From Planctomycetaceae bacterium (GTDB lineage Bacteria; Planctomycetota; Planctomycetia; Pirellulales; Pirellulaceae), in NCBI GenBank assembly GCA_002723275.1, contig PBNZ01000003.1, positions 20,867 to 76,638 on the forward strand: 55,772 nucleotides of DNA. The letters are read 5' to 3'. A program made the translations under genes and the position numbers. Below, piece after piece: positions 27,097-36,485 of this stretch. The notes beneath the pieces were generated by a model, which ran no database searches, was not told the origin of the DNA, and saw only the letters and a program-made list of their open reading frames with translations. Position 1 is the stretch's first letter, and every line of letters begins with the position of its first letter.

Positions 27097-30044
27097 GGTT
27101 CTTCCTCACTCGCAATGGTGTTTTCGTTCGGAACAGGATGCCTCTCGAGTTGATGCACATGTCGCCGAAATACCGGTTCTGTGTGCATGACCTCGTACAC
27201 GGTTGTCGCCATGATTGTTTCGTCGGGTTTCCAACCGGCGTTGATCGCAAGTCGCAGCGTCTCGTTGATTTCTCTTTGATAACGAGAGCGTCGTTGGCCA
27301 GGCATGAATTGAATGGCCTCGGCAATCTCTTCTGAAACGCGGATTAACTGCTTGGCGTTGTTAGGCCAGAGTTTTCGGCGTCGGATCGCTGTTTGAGCTG
27401 CCTGATTCATCGACCCTTGTTGGCGTAGTACGCGACCGTAGTTGTAGAGAGTTCGGCTCAAATGATTTCGAAAACGCTGAACGTCGGGTGCGTTGGTATA
27501 AGCGATCTGAAGGAGATGAATTCCGGAAAGATAGGACTCAGCCGCCCGTTTGTCTTGGCCTTGCAACTGATAAACCATGCCGAGGTTATTGTGCATTCCG
27601 CCAAGTTGGCTTGTGCCCGTAAGGTCACCCGGCACTTCTTCCAGAATTTGCTCTTGGGTGGTAATCGCCGATTGAAGGGATTTCTCAGCTGCCTCGAATC
27701 TTTGTAATCGAGTTTCCATCAGTCCGCGATTGTTTAGCGTAATTGCTAGTTCGCGACGGCGATCGATTCGGAAAGGTTCGCGTTGAATCAGCTCTCTCTG
27801 CGTCTGCTCAGCATCGGCGTAGGTTTCGAGCAATTTGTCCATGTTTTCCATGGGTCGTTTCGACAAGAGCGATGTTAAGCCTGAATAGCTGTTTGCGAGG
27901 TGCGCCTTGTATTCCAGATCGGTGGGTTCTGATTCGACAAGTTTCTCATAGAGCTTCATCGATTCTTGGCTCCATCGAATCGCTTCTTCGAGATGATCTG
28001 CTTTAACGAGCAGGCTGAGGTTGCGAAAAACGGTGGCGAGAGTCAGGAGTCGTTCTGAGTTGTCTTGAGCAGCTGAAGCCGGCTGCTCAAGGATTTTTAT
28101 TGCCGATCGATAGCATTCACGAGCTGCTGCTGTATCATGATCTGCTTGAATGATCCCGAGATTGTTCCACGAGGTTGCCAGGCTTCGTTGCAAGTCGCTT
28201 TGCTCCGGGGTTTCCGTGATTAAGGTTTGTAGTGTTTTGATCGCCTTGGCGATCCTGGCCTTGGCATCATCGGTGCGCCCAAGTCTCGCAATGACCAGAG
28301 CGTGGTTGTTGAGGCAGGTTGCGAGTCTGGCTGCTTCGCGACCGTACTGGTCGTTGTCTTCTGCCATGTCGAGCAATTCCGTAAATAGTTGGCAGGCGAT
28401 TTCATACTGCTCCGATGCCCGTTGGTCGTCTCCTAATTGTTCGTTGATTGCGCCCATTTTGGCGTGGGTCATCGCCTTATCTGTTCGTAGTTGTGGAGAA
28501 TCGTTCTGTTGGATTAGCAGGCGTTCGTGATAGTGCAGCACACTTTCAAGAAGATTCCGACGGGCGAACTCGGTGCGTGGCACATGACTCAATAGTTCGG
28601 CCGCTCGTGTGCCAAGAGTATCAACCGCCGATCTGGCCTCTTCCAGATTTCGTTTTGCCAACACCAGTCGCTGCTCGGCCAGGTTTTCATTGGCCTGAGA
28701 TGTCGCCAAGGCTGCAGCGGTTTCCGCTCGTTCCTGATAAAGGACGATGATGCCTGTTGTGAGCGATGCGATGGAGAGCATCGCGACAGCAATCGCCGCT
28801 AAAACACTTGTCTGATGTCGGCGCGCCCACTTCGTGATCCTTTGGGCCGTAGAAGGTGGGCGAGCGACAGTCGGAATGCCCTGGTGAAAACGCTCTAAAT
28901 CATCGGCCATCTCTCGTGCTGATGCATAGCGCTCTTCTCGATCCGTCGCCATTGCTTTGGCAACCACGTTTTCAAGATCTTTGGGGATCGAAGGGGTCCA
29001 ATGCCGCACTCCCTTGCACTCGCCACTCTCGATCTGACGCAGAACGTCATTGTGATTTGTGCCTTCAAAGGGACGGCAATTCGTGAGCAGTTCGTAAAGA
29101 GTGACCCCGAGAGAATAAACGTCAGTCCGGTGGTCGACCAGCGTTGATTGACCGCTTGCCTGCTCCGGACTCATGTAGGGTAGCGTACCGATAATGTCGC
29201 CCGTGGCAGTGACCCCGTCGTCCATCGATGAACTAGCAAGTCCGAAATCGGTGATCCACAGTTTTCTATTCTCATCGATCAGGAGATTGGATGGTTTGAT
29301 ATCTCGATGAATGATGCCGCATTCGTGGGCCGTTTGTAACGCGTCGGCCGCCTGTACAACGAGTTGCGTCATAGCACGAGTATCGCGGATTCCGTGAACA
29401 TGTTTGCCGTATGCTGATTGAGATGTTGCGTCCGAGATTGCGTCTGTGTTGATGCTTTGGTGGACAGACTCTGGCTTTGACGTTGCCTTCTGTTCGTCGG
29501 CGAGGCTGCGGTTTTCCAAGACCTGTCGCAATGACTGGCCGTTAATTAATTGCATGGCATAGAAGTGGACTCCTTGGTCGGAGCCTACGCCGTGGATCGG
29601 GACGATATTCGGGTGTTGTAACTGCGCTGCCGCTCGTGCTTCGTTCTGAAAACGCAGGATCTGTTTTCGGTCAAGCATCGACGCAAAGGGCAGGATCTTG
29701 AGGGCGACCCGACGATCTAGAGATTGTTGTTGCGCTTCGTAAACGACACCCATACCACCTCGCCCGATTTGCCGAAGTAGTTCATAGTCGCCCAGTCGAC
29801 GCGGAGGACTCGTAAAATCAGTGGTCCACGCTGGCGCATCGAGATCGTTCAGATCCGCGAATCCTGCCCTGAGCCAGGCCAGGCTGGGAAGGTATTCTTG
29901 CAAGGTTTCCGATAGATCTGGGTAACGAATCAGTAACTCGCTCATGTCGATTGATTCACCGGATTCGACCGCACACAGATACTCGTCTAAGGCTTCGGCG
30001 AGCCGTTCCTGCTGATTCGAGCTTTTCGTACCCAAATAATCCAT
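27093..30044 (-). CDS. Membrane serine/threonine kinase with C-terminal TPR repeats
   Basis: A 983-residue receptor-like kinase. Residues about 87-390 form a Hanks-type kinase: glycine loop IGRGGMGVVYEA, VALKIL with the ATP-binding Lys, HRDIKPSN as catalytic loop, DFG (ITDFGLAS) and SPEQ in place of APE. A membrane segment near residues 413-437 separates it from an extracytoplasmic or peripheral region of about 540 residues built of TPR-like helices (for example TSWNNLGIIQ, LNNRGLMET, MHNNLGMVYQLQ). The ATG shares one base with the TGA of the ECF sigma gene, and the kinase stop overlaps the next gene. In planctomycetes such pairs transmit a signal through phosphorylation to the sigma factor; here that is inferred from coupling. 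Confidence 0.9.
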   Translation of the reverse strand: MDYLGTKSSNQQERLAEALDEYLCAVESGESIDMSELLIRYPDLSETLQEYLPSLAWLRAGFADLNDLDAPAWTTDFTSPPRRLGDYELLRQIGRGGMGVVYEAQQQSLDRRVALKILPFASMLDRKQILRFQNEARAAAQLQHPNIVPIHGVGSDQGVHFYAMQLINGQSLRQVLENRSLADEQKATSKPESVHQSINTDAISDATSQSAYGKHVHGIRDTRAMTQLVVQAADALQTAHECGIIHRDIKPSNLLIDENRKLWITDFGLASSSMDDGVTATGDIIGTLPYMSPEQASGQSTLVDHRTDVYSLGVTLYELLTNCRPFEGTNHNDVLRQIESGECKGVRHWTPSIPKDLENVVAKAMATDREERYASAREMADDLERFHQGIPTVARPPSTAQRITKWARRHQTSVLAAIAVAMLSIASLTTGIIVLYQERAETAAALATSQANENLAEQRLVLAKRNLEEARSAVDTLGTRAAELLSHVPRTEFARRNLLESVLHYHERLLIQQNDSPQLRTDKAMTHAKMGAINEQLGDDQRASEQYEIACQLFTELLDMAEDNDQYGREAARLATCLNNHALVIARLGRTDDAKARIAKAIKTLQTLITETPEQSDLQRSLATSWNNLGIIQADHDTAAARECYRSAIKILEQPASAAQDNSERLLTLATVFRNLSLLVKADHLEEAIRWSQESMKLYEKLVESEPTDLEYKAHLANSYSGLTSLLSKRPMENMDKLLETYADAEQTQRELIQREPFRIDRRRELAITLNNRGLMETRLQRFEAAEKSLQSAITTQEQILEEVPGDLTGTSQLGGMHNNLGMVYQLQGQDKRAAESYLSGIHLLQIAYTNAPDVQRFRNHLSRTLYNYGRVLRQQGSMNQAAQTAIRRRKLWPNNAKQLIRVSEEIAEAIQFMPGQRRSRYQREINETLRLAINAGWKPDETIMATTVYEVMHTEPVFRRHVHQLERHPVPNENTIASEEEP

Positions 30045-30691
30045 CAACCTGTCTCGCGCTGATTGAGCCTGGTTCTGAGCTGTTTGATCGCTCGGATCCA
30101 GAGCATTTTTGCTGCGGGTACCGATCGCTCCATCTGCGTTGCAACTTCATCGAAACGTAGACCCTGCATGTTTCGTAGCAGCAAGACGTTGCGGTGGTCA
30201 GGTGGAAGTCGCCGCATGATGTCCGCCAACAGGACTGCTCGCTCGCGACGTGAAGCATTTGAGCTAGGGGACTCTTCCCGCCCATCGAACACAGCACGTA
30301 ATCGCACCGTCGAACGCTCGAAACTTGCGTGCAGTTGTTCCAGAGGGACTTCCCGACGAATGTCTCGTTTTTCGGCCAAGACGTGCATCTGAATCGATCG
30401 TGAAAGGTTGTTGACCAGAATTTGTCGCAGCCAACGGATGAATTCGCCTTCCGAGCCACCCCGGAATTGATGAAAGTCTCGATGAGCCTCCAACATCGTG
30501 TCTTGAACGATGTCGGAAGGACTGGATCGTGCTCGCAGCTTACGATCGAGTTGGCTGTCCGCCAACAAATAAAGATAGTTTCGGTAGATTTCCAAAAGAG
30601 CACCGAGCTGTTGCGGCTGACCCTTCCGCACACGTTTCAAGAGCTCAATCGGACTGTGAGATGAGCTAAGCTGAGCTTGATGTGAGTTCAT
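30044..30691 (-). CDS. ECF-type RNA polymerase sigma factor
   Basis: A 215-residue extracytoplasmic-function sigma factor. The ATG at 30691 has GGAGGAGG 5 bases upstream, so the longer frame beginning at 30991, which overlaps the next gene, is rejected. Region 2 is visible around SSPSDIVQDTMLEAHRDF and FIRWLRQILVNNL, and region 4 as LPPDHRNVLLLRNMQGLRFDEVA followed by a helix-turn-helix. The family is the ECF type often next to Ser/Thr kinases in planctomycetes; no anti-sigma factor gene is present, in line with control by the kinase. It is the first gene of a coupled operon. Confidence 0.9.
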   Translation of the reverse strand: MNSHQAQLSSSHSPIELLKRVRKGQPQQLGALLEIYRNYLYLLADSQLDRKLRARSSPSDIVQDTMLEAHRDFHQFRGGSEGEFIRWLRQILVNNLSRSIQMHVLAEKRDIRREVPLEQLHASFERSTVRLRAVFDGREESPSSNASRRERAVLLADIMRRLPPDHRNVLLLRNMQGLRFDEVATQMERSVPAAKMLWIRAIKQLRTRLNQRETG

Positions 30692-30908
30692 GGCCTCCTC
30701 CTCTGCAAGCAGTCGATCCTCTCGTGGAGGCTCATCGCTCTTATGCAAACCGTCGTTCCATAAAGAGGTAACCCCGAGGGGGCGGCTCTGTTTCGCAAAA
30801 AAAAATAAATGGTGAGAAGGAGCCTGAAATAGCATGAGCTCGAGAGAAAGTTGACCCTTAGAAAGGGTGGCGAGCGAGACAGAGGTCCAGGGGCGGCTAC
30901 GAAATGAG

Positions 30909-32534
30909 TTACGAATCTTTGTGATTCGGTGTGACCTCCCGCAGCAGTTTGCTGAGCGCATCGAGAGCCTGTGTCTCCTCGCTGACCACAAAAGATGCGC
31001 CTAGCTTTTTAAATAGGCGAACATTTGACTGGAATCGACAACGCACGAAGATCTCGCCATCTCGATTCAGACGCCGCAATTGTCGGACAATCGACAGTGC
31101 ATCGGTATCGATCGCAATACTAATGATCGCAATGCCAGTGTGGCGTATCTCTGCCCGTTCCAGGACATCCGATTCGGAAGCGTCTCCAACGATCGTGCGG
31201 AAACCTTGCTGAGCAAACTGTTGAAGATTCAGCGGGCTCCGATCGATCAAGCAGACATCGTAGCCGGCGGTTTCCAATTGTGAGGCCAATTGTCGGCCAA
31301 TAGGGCCCAAGCCCACCACTAAGGCTGAACGACTTTTAATCGCCAAATTTTCTCGCCGGGTCTCGGTAGCTTGACTGGGTGCGTCTGTTTGCTTGATCGC
31401 TCGTGATAACAATAAAGGAGATATCATCAATGATAGGAGAGATAAACCAACAAATTGTTGAGCCTGTGGTGCGGTCACGAGTCCTGCCTGGAAAGCAATC
31501 GTAACCAGGGCAAAGGCGAATTCCCCGACATGAGCTAATCCGAGACTCATGTGAAATGAGGACTTCCAGGATAACGCCGTAAGTCGAAGTGCAATGGTCG
31601 CTGCGATTGTTTTGAGTGCGATCAGCACAATCAAACTCGTCACAAAAACGACGGGTTGTCCGAAGACGGTCTTAGGATCCAAGAGCATGCCAAGGCTGAC
31701 GAAAAACACAACTGCGAATGTTTCGCGAAAAGGTAGCACGAGAGCGTCGATTTGGGCGGTCCAACGGGTTCCGCTAAGCATCAGCCCAGCAGCGAAGGCT
31801 CCGACTGCTGGAGGTAAGCCGAATTGAAAGGCGGCCATTGTCACACCACCGAGCAAAACAACACTCGCCAAGACAACGCTGTCCGGACTCCGAAGGCTCG
31901 CCAAAGTTGGAATTACCCAACGTGACAGCAGCCATCGCATGAAGATCACCGAACCGACAAATAGAAATGAGGTTAGAAACAGTTGGATGACTTGTGCAGA
32001 CTTGATTTGATCATTTTCGCCAGAAAGTAACGGGATCACCAACAAGAGAGGAATCAACGCTGCGTCCTGAAAAAGCAAAATCCCGATTGCTCGGCGACCG
32101 GGTGCAGAACTGGAACGCCCCCAATCTGATAGAGTCTTGAACACCAGGACGGTGGAACTGAACGCAAAAGCCGAAGCCAATAGAAGCGAGGTTTGCCAGC
32201 TATAGCCCAATAAGTTCAGGAGAAAACTTACAGGAGCGATCACCAATCCCATCTGAATGCTGCCACCCACCAACAAATGTCGGCCCAGTTTCCAGAGTTC
32301 ATCGAGTGAGAATTCCAGGCCGATTGCGAATAGCAAAAGGAAGACTCCGGTCTCCGCGAGCGACTCGATATCGTGGCTCCGCTCGCGAATCAGCTGAAGG
32401 CCGCCGTTGCCAATCAAGACCCCCACCAGCATGTAGCCGATCAGAGTCGGTACGCGCAGACGTTTACAGACCAGCCCTGAGAGGAGGCCCGCTGTGAGGA
32501 TGATGAGCAGATCGTAGACGAGCGATAAGTCCAT
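30909..32534 (-). CDS. Kef-type K+/H+ antiporter (CPA2) with RCK domain
   Basis: A 541-residue monovalent cation:proton antiporter. The first 385 residues give about 12 membrane segments with CPA2 hallmarks (LIGYMLVGVLIG, LLLFAIGLEFSLDEL, FSSTVLVFKTLSD, GILLFQDAALIPLL and LGLAHVGEFAFAL). Residues about 404-525 form a regulator-of-conductance (TrkA-N) domain with the dinucleotide-binding loop VVGLGPIGRQLASQLE and an acidic DRSP. Members of this family (KefB, KefC, YbaL) export K+ under electrophile or osmotic stress; which ligand gates this one is not visible. ATG at 32534. It faces the ABC exporter gene divergently across about 180 bases. Confidence 0.92.
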   Translation of the reverse strand: MDLSLVYDLLIILTAGLLSGLVCKRLRVPTLIGYMLVGVLIGNGGLQLIRERSHDIESLAETGVFLLLFAIGLEFSLDELWKLGRHLLVGGSIQMGLVIAPVSFLLNLLGYSWQTSLLLASAFAFSSTVLVFKTLSDWGRSSSAPGRRAIGILLFQDAALIPLLLVIPLLSGENDQIKSAQVIQLFLTSFLFVGSVIFMRWLLSRWVIPTLASLRSPDSVVLASVVLLGGVTMAAFQFGLPPAVGAFAAGLMLSGTRWTAQIDALVLPFRETFAVVFFVSLGMLLDPKTVFGQPVVFVTSLIVLIALKTIAATIALRLTALSWKSSFHMSLGLAHVGEFAFALVTIAFQAGLVTAPQAQQFVGLSLLSLMISPLLLSRAIKQTDAPSQATETRRENLAIKSRSALVVGLGPIGRQLASQLETAGYDVCLIDRSPLNLQQFAQQGFRTIVGDASESDVLERAEIRHTGIAIISIAIDTDALSIVRQLRRLNRDGEIFVRCRFQSNVRLFKKLGASFVVSEETQALDALSKLLREVTPNHKDS

Positions 32535-32713
32535 GGGACATGTTTAAGTGTTTGAATTTTCCAGTGCCCATCCTAGCTTGTTTCGTGTTTTTGGCGTACC
32601 GCACTTGATTTTCTGCCGGTGCCAGCACACATCTCCTCTTGAGGGCATTGATTCAATGGGCCGCATCCTACAAGCTAAAGGATTACCTTCAGGATCATCC
32701 CAGTCATCTCCCT

Positions 32714-34642
32714 ATGTCCGACTCCAATCCGACTTTGCCGAGACACGATTCCAGCCGCACTCGTTATCTGGAATATCAGGCCAAACGTAAGGCTCGTCAC
32801 CGCAGCGGCAGCTATTATGCCCCGATTGATCAGAGTGAGGTGAGGCATCGTGAGCGTTCCTTTTGGGATCTATTGACTGCGTTCTTTAAACTGCTAGGAC
32901 CGTTGCGGACCTCGATTATTTTCTCCCTGGTTACGCTCACCTTTGGAACGATACTCCGACTACTGCCTCCGGCCGGTACCAAGTTGGTGGTCGACTATGT
33001 TCTGACCCAGCAGCCCCTACCGCATTGGCTCGTCGTAACTTGGCCAGGGGCGGAGGAACGCTTGCATCTTTTGTTTGCGATCGGCGTTGTTGTGGCGATC
33101 GTTGCCTTGGTCTCCTCGTTAGTCCATCTATGGGGAAGATGGTTTGCGACAAAAGCAGTCAACAAAATGCAGATGCTTGTTCGCCGCAGGGTTTTTGAAC
33201 ACGCGGTACGTCTTCCACTGCACCGAGTCTATCAATTGAAATCTGGAGGAACCGCGAGCATTTTGCGGGACGACGCCGGTGGTGTTGGCGACCTGATCTT
33301 CAGCATGTTGTACAACCCTTGGCGGGCAATTGTGCAACTTGTCGGAAGTCTCTTGATCCTAGTTGTCGTCGATTGGCGGCTTATGCTTGGCGGAATCCTG
33401 ATCTTGCCGGTCGTCTTCTTTACCCATCGGACCTGGGTGACGCGGATTCGACCGATCTTCAAAGATGTGCGTGCACAGCGACAGGAAATCGATAGCCATG
33501 CCACTGAGGCCTTTGGTGGGATGCGCGTGGTTCGCACCTTCAACCGGGAGCGAAGTGAGAACAGTCGTTTCGTGCGCGGCAACAATTTCATGGTCCGGCA
33601 GTCTCTTTTCGTCTGGTGGTGGACCCGCGGTATCGATCTGATTTGGGATACGTTGGTGCCATTGGCGACGACCGGTTTGTTGATTTACGGAGGCTATCAA
33701 GTCCTGCAGGAGCAGATCACTCTCGGAGACTTGACCATGTTTCTGGTCTATCTCACCATGCTGCTAGGGCCCATCGCGGCACTGGCAAACAGTGCCACGC
33801 TGTTCCAGAATAACCTCGCTGGACTCGATCGGATTCTTACTCTGCTCGACGAACCACTGGAAGCAGGTCGACAAGAAGCAGGAAGTCTCATCAATAACCA
33901 TGAGGTGACTGGTGCCATTACCTTCGCCGACGTCGATTTTCGATATCCGGAAAGCGAACAGTGGATCCTGAAAGATATTAATCTCGAAGTCAAAGCTGGC
34001 GAAGTCATCGCACTCGTTGGACGCAGCGGTTCTGGGAAAACAACGCTGTGTAATTTGGTCGCTCGATTCTATAACCCTACACAGGGACGTATCGAATTGG
34101 ATGGTAAGGATCTACGCACAATTGATCTCTCCAGCTACCGTCGTTTGCTCGGGGTTGTTGAACAGGATGTGTTCCTCTTCGATGGGACCATCGCTGAAAA
34201 TATCGGATACGCTCAAGCGAATGCATCCACTAAGGAAGTTCTGGAAGCAGCCAGGATGGCCCGTGCTGACGATTTTATCGACAACCTCCCTCAGCAATAT
34301 GACACGCTCATCGGCGAGCGTGGTGTGCGACTTAGCGGAGGCCAACGCCAGCGTCTGGCCATCGCTCGAGCCGTTCTGGCTGACCCGCGGATTCTGATCC
34401 TCGATGAGGCGACGAGCAACCTCGATAGTGAGAGCGAGCGTTTTATTCAGGATGGATTGCAGCAACTGATGAAGGGAAGAACCTGTTTCGTGATTGCCCA
34501 TCGTTTGAGTACAATCGCGCACGTCGATCGTATCGTCGTGATTGAGGACGGTCGGGTTATCGAAATCGGAAACCACGCAGAATTGGTGGCAAAAGGCGGG
34601 CGTTATCAGGAAATGTTGACTCTGCAAACTCAGACCAATTGA
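32714..34642 (+). CDS. ABC exporter, fused permease and ATPase
   Basis: A 642-residue half-transporter of the MsbA/multidrug type. A charged N-terminus precedes six membrane segments (residues about 65-365), and the ATPase occupies about 400-635: Walker A GRSGSGKT, Q-loop VEQDVFLF, signature LSGGQ, Walker B ILILDEATS and H-loop AHRLS. The ATG at 32714 is chosen; a possible TTG start 25 codons earlier lacks a better site. It probably exports a lipid or lipid-linked compound as a homodimer. It heads an operon, with a DUF5009-like acyltransferase 41 bases downstream, then a J-domain protein and a PQQ propeller. The substrate cannot be inferred. Confidence 0.88.
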   Translation: MSDSNPTLPRHDSSRTRYLEYQAKRKARHRSGSYYAPIDQSEVRHRERSFWDLLTAFFKLLGPLRTSIIFSLVTLTFGTILRLLPPAGTKLVVDYVLTQQPLPHWLVVTWPGAEERLHLLFAIGVVVAIVALVSSLVHLWGRWFATKAVNKMQMLVRRRVFEHAVRLPLHRVYQLKSGGTASILRDDAGGVGDLIFSMLYNPWRAIVQLVGSLLILVVVDWRLMLGGILILPVVFFTHRTWVTRIRPIFKDVRAQRQEIDSHATEAFGGMRVVRTFNRERSENSRFVRGNNFMVRQSLFVWWWTRGIDLIWDTLVPLATTGLLIYGGYQVLQEQITLGDLTMFLVYLTMLLGPIAALANSATLFQNNLAGLDRILTLLDEPLEAGRQEAGSLINNHEVTGAITFADVDFRYPESEQWILKDINLEVKAGEVIALVGRSGSGKTTLCNLVARFYNPTQGRIELDGKDLRTIDLSSYRRLLGVVEQDVFLFDGTIAENIGYAQANASTKEVLEAARMARADDFIDNLPQQYDTLIGERGVRLSGGQRQRLAIARAVLADPRILILDEATSNLDSESERFIQDGLQQLMKGRTCFVIAHRLSTIAHVDRIVVIEDGRVIEIGNHAELVAKGGRYQEMLTLQTQTN

Positions 34643-34683
34643 TGCTGTTGTCGGAATCGCTGTCGAATCAAGTGGAGTGAGAA

Positions 34684-35808
34684 TTGGATATTCCAACAAA
34701 TACAGCTGCGCCAAAAAAGATTCGTTATCAGGCGATTGATGCGTTGCGCGGTTTCGATATGTTTTGGATTCTCGGTGCCTCCAGCCTGGTGCACGGACTC
34801 CGACCAATCAGCGACGCCGGTTGGTTGAATGCGATCGCCGATCAATTGGAACATGTACCTTGGTCGGGATTCCATTTTTATGATCTCATCTTTCCGCTTT
34901 TCGTCTTTCTGGTCGGTGCCTCGTCGGTTTTCTCGTTGACGAAAATCGTCGAAATTGAAGGGAAGTCAGCAGCGTATATCCGATTATTTCGGCGTGCCGC
35001 TTTGCTCTACCTCATTGGCCTCTTCTACTACGGAGGAGTAAGCCGAGACGGCGACCCCGAGATGTTTAGATTTGTCGGTGTCCTCCAGCGAATTGCCTTT
35101 TGTTATCTCGTCGGCGGCCTGCTCTTCTTGAACTTGAGATTACGTGGAATGATCGTTGCCTGCGCTATTCTGTTGCTTGGCTATTGGGCCATGATGGCGT
35201 TCATTCCCGTGCCGGGATTCGGAGCCGGAAATTTTGAGGAAGGTAAAAACCTGGCAAATTATCTGGATACCCATTACCTGCCCGGGTTTAAGTGGGATGG
35301 AGATTGGGATCCTGAAGGGCTGCTGAGCAATCTGTCGGCCGTCGGCAGTGGTATTCTTGGGATCTTTGCCGGGATGATTCTCATGAATACCAATCTGACG
35401 CCGGCTCGACGCATCTATACCTTTCTGGCACTTAGCGCCGGTTGTCTACTCGCCGGCTGGCTATGGGGATTTCAGTTTCCCATCAACAAAAAACTGTGGA
35501 CGTCGTCGTTTGTCCTGTTTGCCGCCGGTTGGAGTTACCTGTTAGTCGCATTGTTCTACACCGTTATCGATGTGCTAAAGTTTAGTCGATGGGCCCAACC
35601 GTTCGTATGGATCGGTATGAATTCGATTACCATATACATGCTGACGAATATCATCGATTTTCAAGGCTTGGTGCGGAGAGTTATTCATCAACCAATGTTG
35701 ACGGCAATGGGTGATTGGGGCCCCTTAGTAATTAGCGTGCTTTCACTTAGCCTTAGTGTTGGTATCTGCTACTTGCTCTACAAGAAAAAAATATTCCTCA
35801 GAGTCTAG
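34684..35808 (+). CDS. DUF5009 / heparan-alpha-glucosaminide acetyltransferase-like membrane protein
   Basis: A 374-residue integral membrane protein with about ten hydrophobic segments. The opening YQAIDALRGFDMFWILG is diagnostic of the DUF5009/NagX family, related to human HGSNAT, which acetylates amino sugars across a membrane. The conserved His in FHFYDLIFPLFVFLVGAS matches the proposed active-site region. The TTG at 34684 is used because GGAGTGA lies just upstream. It follows the ABC exporter by 41 bases and is followed by the J-domain gene at 13 bases, so the genes are co-transcribed. Acetylation of a surface or scavenged amino sugar is inferred. Confidence 0.85.
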   Translation: MDIPTNTAAPKKIRYQAIDALRGFDMFWILGASSLVHGLRPISDAGWLNAIADQLEHVPWSGFHFYDLIFPLFVFLVGASSVFSLTKIVEIEGKSAAYIRLFRRAALLYLIGLFYYGGVSRDGDPEMFRFVGVLQRIAFCYLVGGLLFLNLRLRGMIVACAILLLGYWAMMAFIPVPGFGAGNFEEGKNLANYLDTHYLPGFKWDGDWDPEGLLSNLSAVGSGILGIFAGMILMNTNLTPARRIYTFLALSAGCLLAGWLWGFQFPINKKLWTSSFVLFAAGWSYLLVALFYTVIDVLKFSRWAQPFVWIGMNSITIYMLTNIIDFQGLVRRVIHQPMLTAMGDWGPLVISVLSLSLSVGICYLLYKKKIFLRV

Positions 35809-35821
35809 TGTTGCGGGCAAA

Positions 35822-36451
35822 ATGCAGTCTCATCCATCGAAAACATCAGACGTCGATGAATTGCAAATTCTTGCAAGTCGCCCGGACTGTACTGAGGACG
35901 ATCTCAAGACGGCCTATCGCCGAATGGCGCAAAATCTACATCCCGACCATGGTGGGGATGCGGAACGTTTTCAGGCATTGCAACGAGAGTATGAAGCCTC
36001 GCTCGAACGATTGAAGGAGCCTGCTCGCCGGATCGTCGCCTCAGGTTACCCCATCCGGCCGCCACAACGACAAAAACCTCGTCGACGTTTGTTCGTGAGG
36101 GCATTTTTTATTGTGATCGCCCTTGTAGTCTTCACTCTCTTTCTGCCGCGAGAGGCTCGTCTGGTGGTCCTGTCGCTGTTACCAGCTCTCCTTGTGTTTT
36201 TGATCGTACCGCTCTTCATGTCGACCTTGAAAATCCATGTGAGTGTATTTGTTTTTGTCGTCTCCAGTCCCGTCTTACTGGCTACCATCGCCGGAATCCT
36301 GTTCAACGATGCCTTCCTCAAAACTTTTGTGGTTGTGGACAACGTTGGCAGAGATCAGGATTATTTTCTGTTATCATTCTTAGCGACCTTAATGGCACTA
36401 TTTGCCTCTACCCTGGTCGGTATGTTTTTCTCCTTCTCCAGCCAACGCTGA
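35822..36451 (+). CDS. Membrane protein with N-terminal J domain
   Basis: A 209-residue protein. Residues about 10-65 form a J domain (DDLKTAYRRMAQNLHPDHGGD), keeping the HPD tripeptide needed to stimulate Hsp70 (DnaK). A basic linker (PPQRQKPRRR) leads to about four hydrophobic segments (residues about 91-205). This is the reverse of most membrane J proteins, in which the J domain is C-terminal to the anchor. ATG at 35822 is preferred; the frame is open farther upstream but that part overlaps the acyltransferase gene. A role in bringing DnaK to a membrane complex made by this operon is inferred. Confidence 0.8.
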   Translation: MQSHPSKTSDVDELQILASRPDCTEDDLKTAYRRMAQNLHPDHGGDAERFQALQREYEASLERLKEPARRIVASGYPIRPPQRQKPRRRLFVRAFFIVIALVVFTLFLPREARLVVLSLLPALLVFLIVPLFMSTLKIHVSVFVFVVSSPVLLATIAGILFNDAFLKTFVVVDNVGRDQDYFLLSFLATLMALFASTLVGMFFSFSSQR

Positions 36452-36485
36452 ATTTAATTATTTCTCGCTTCGTTTTGAGGTGTCT

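Noticed and set aside
30854-30868. Hairpin ACCCTT-AGA-AAGGGT downstream of the antiporter as a terminator
   Set aside because: The stem is only 6 base pairs and no T run follows.
30692-30991. N-terminal extension of the sigma factor to 30991
   Set aside because: It overlaps the antiporter gene, and GGAGGAGG before the ATG at 30691 marks the real start.
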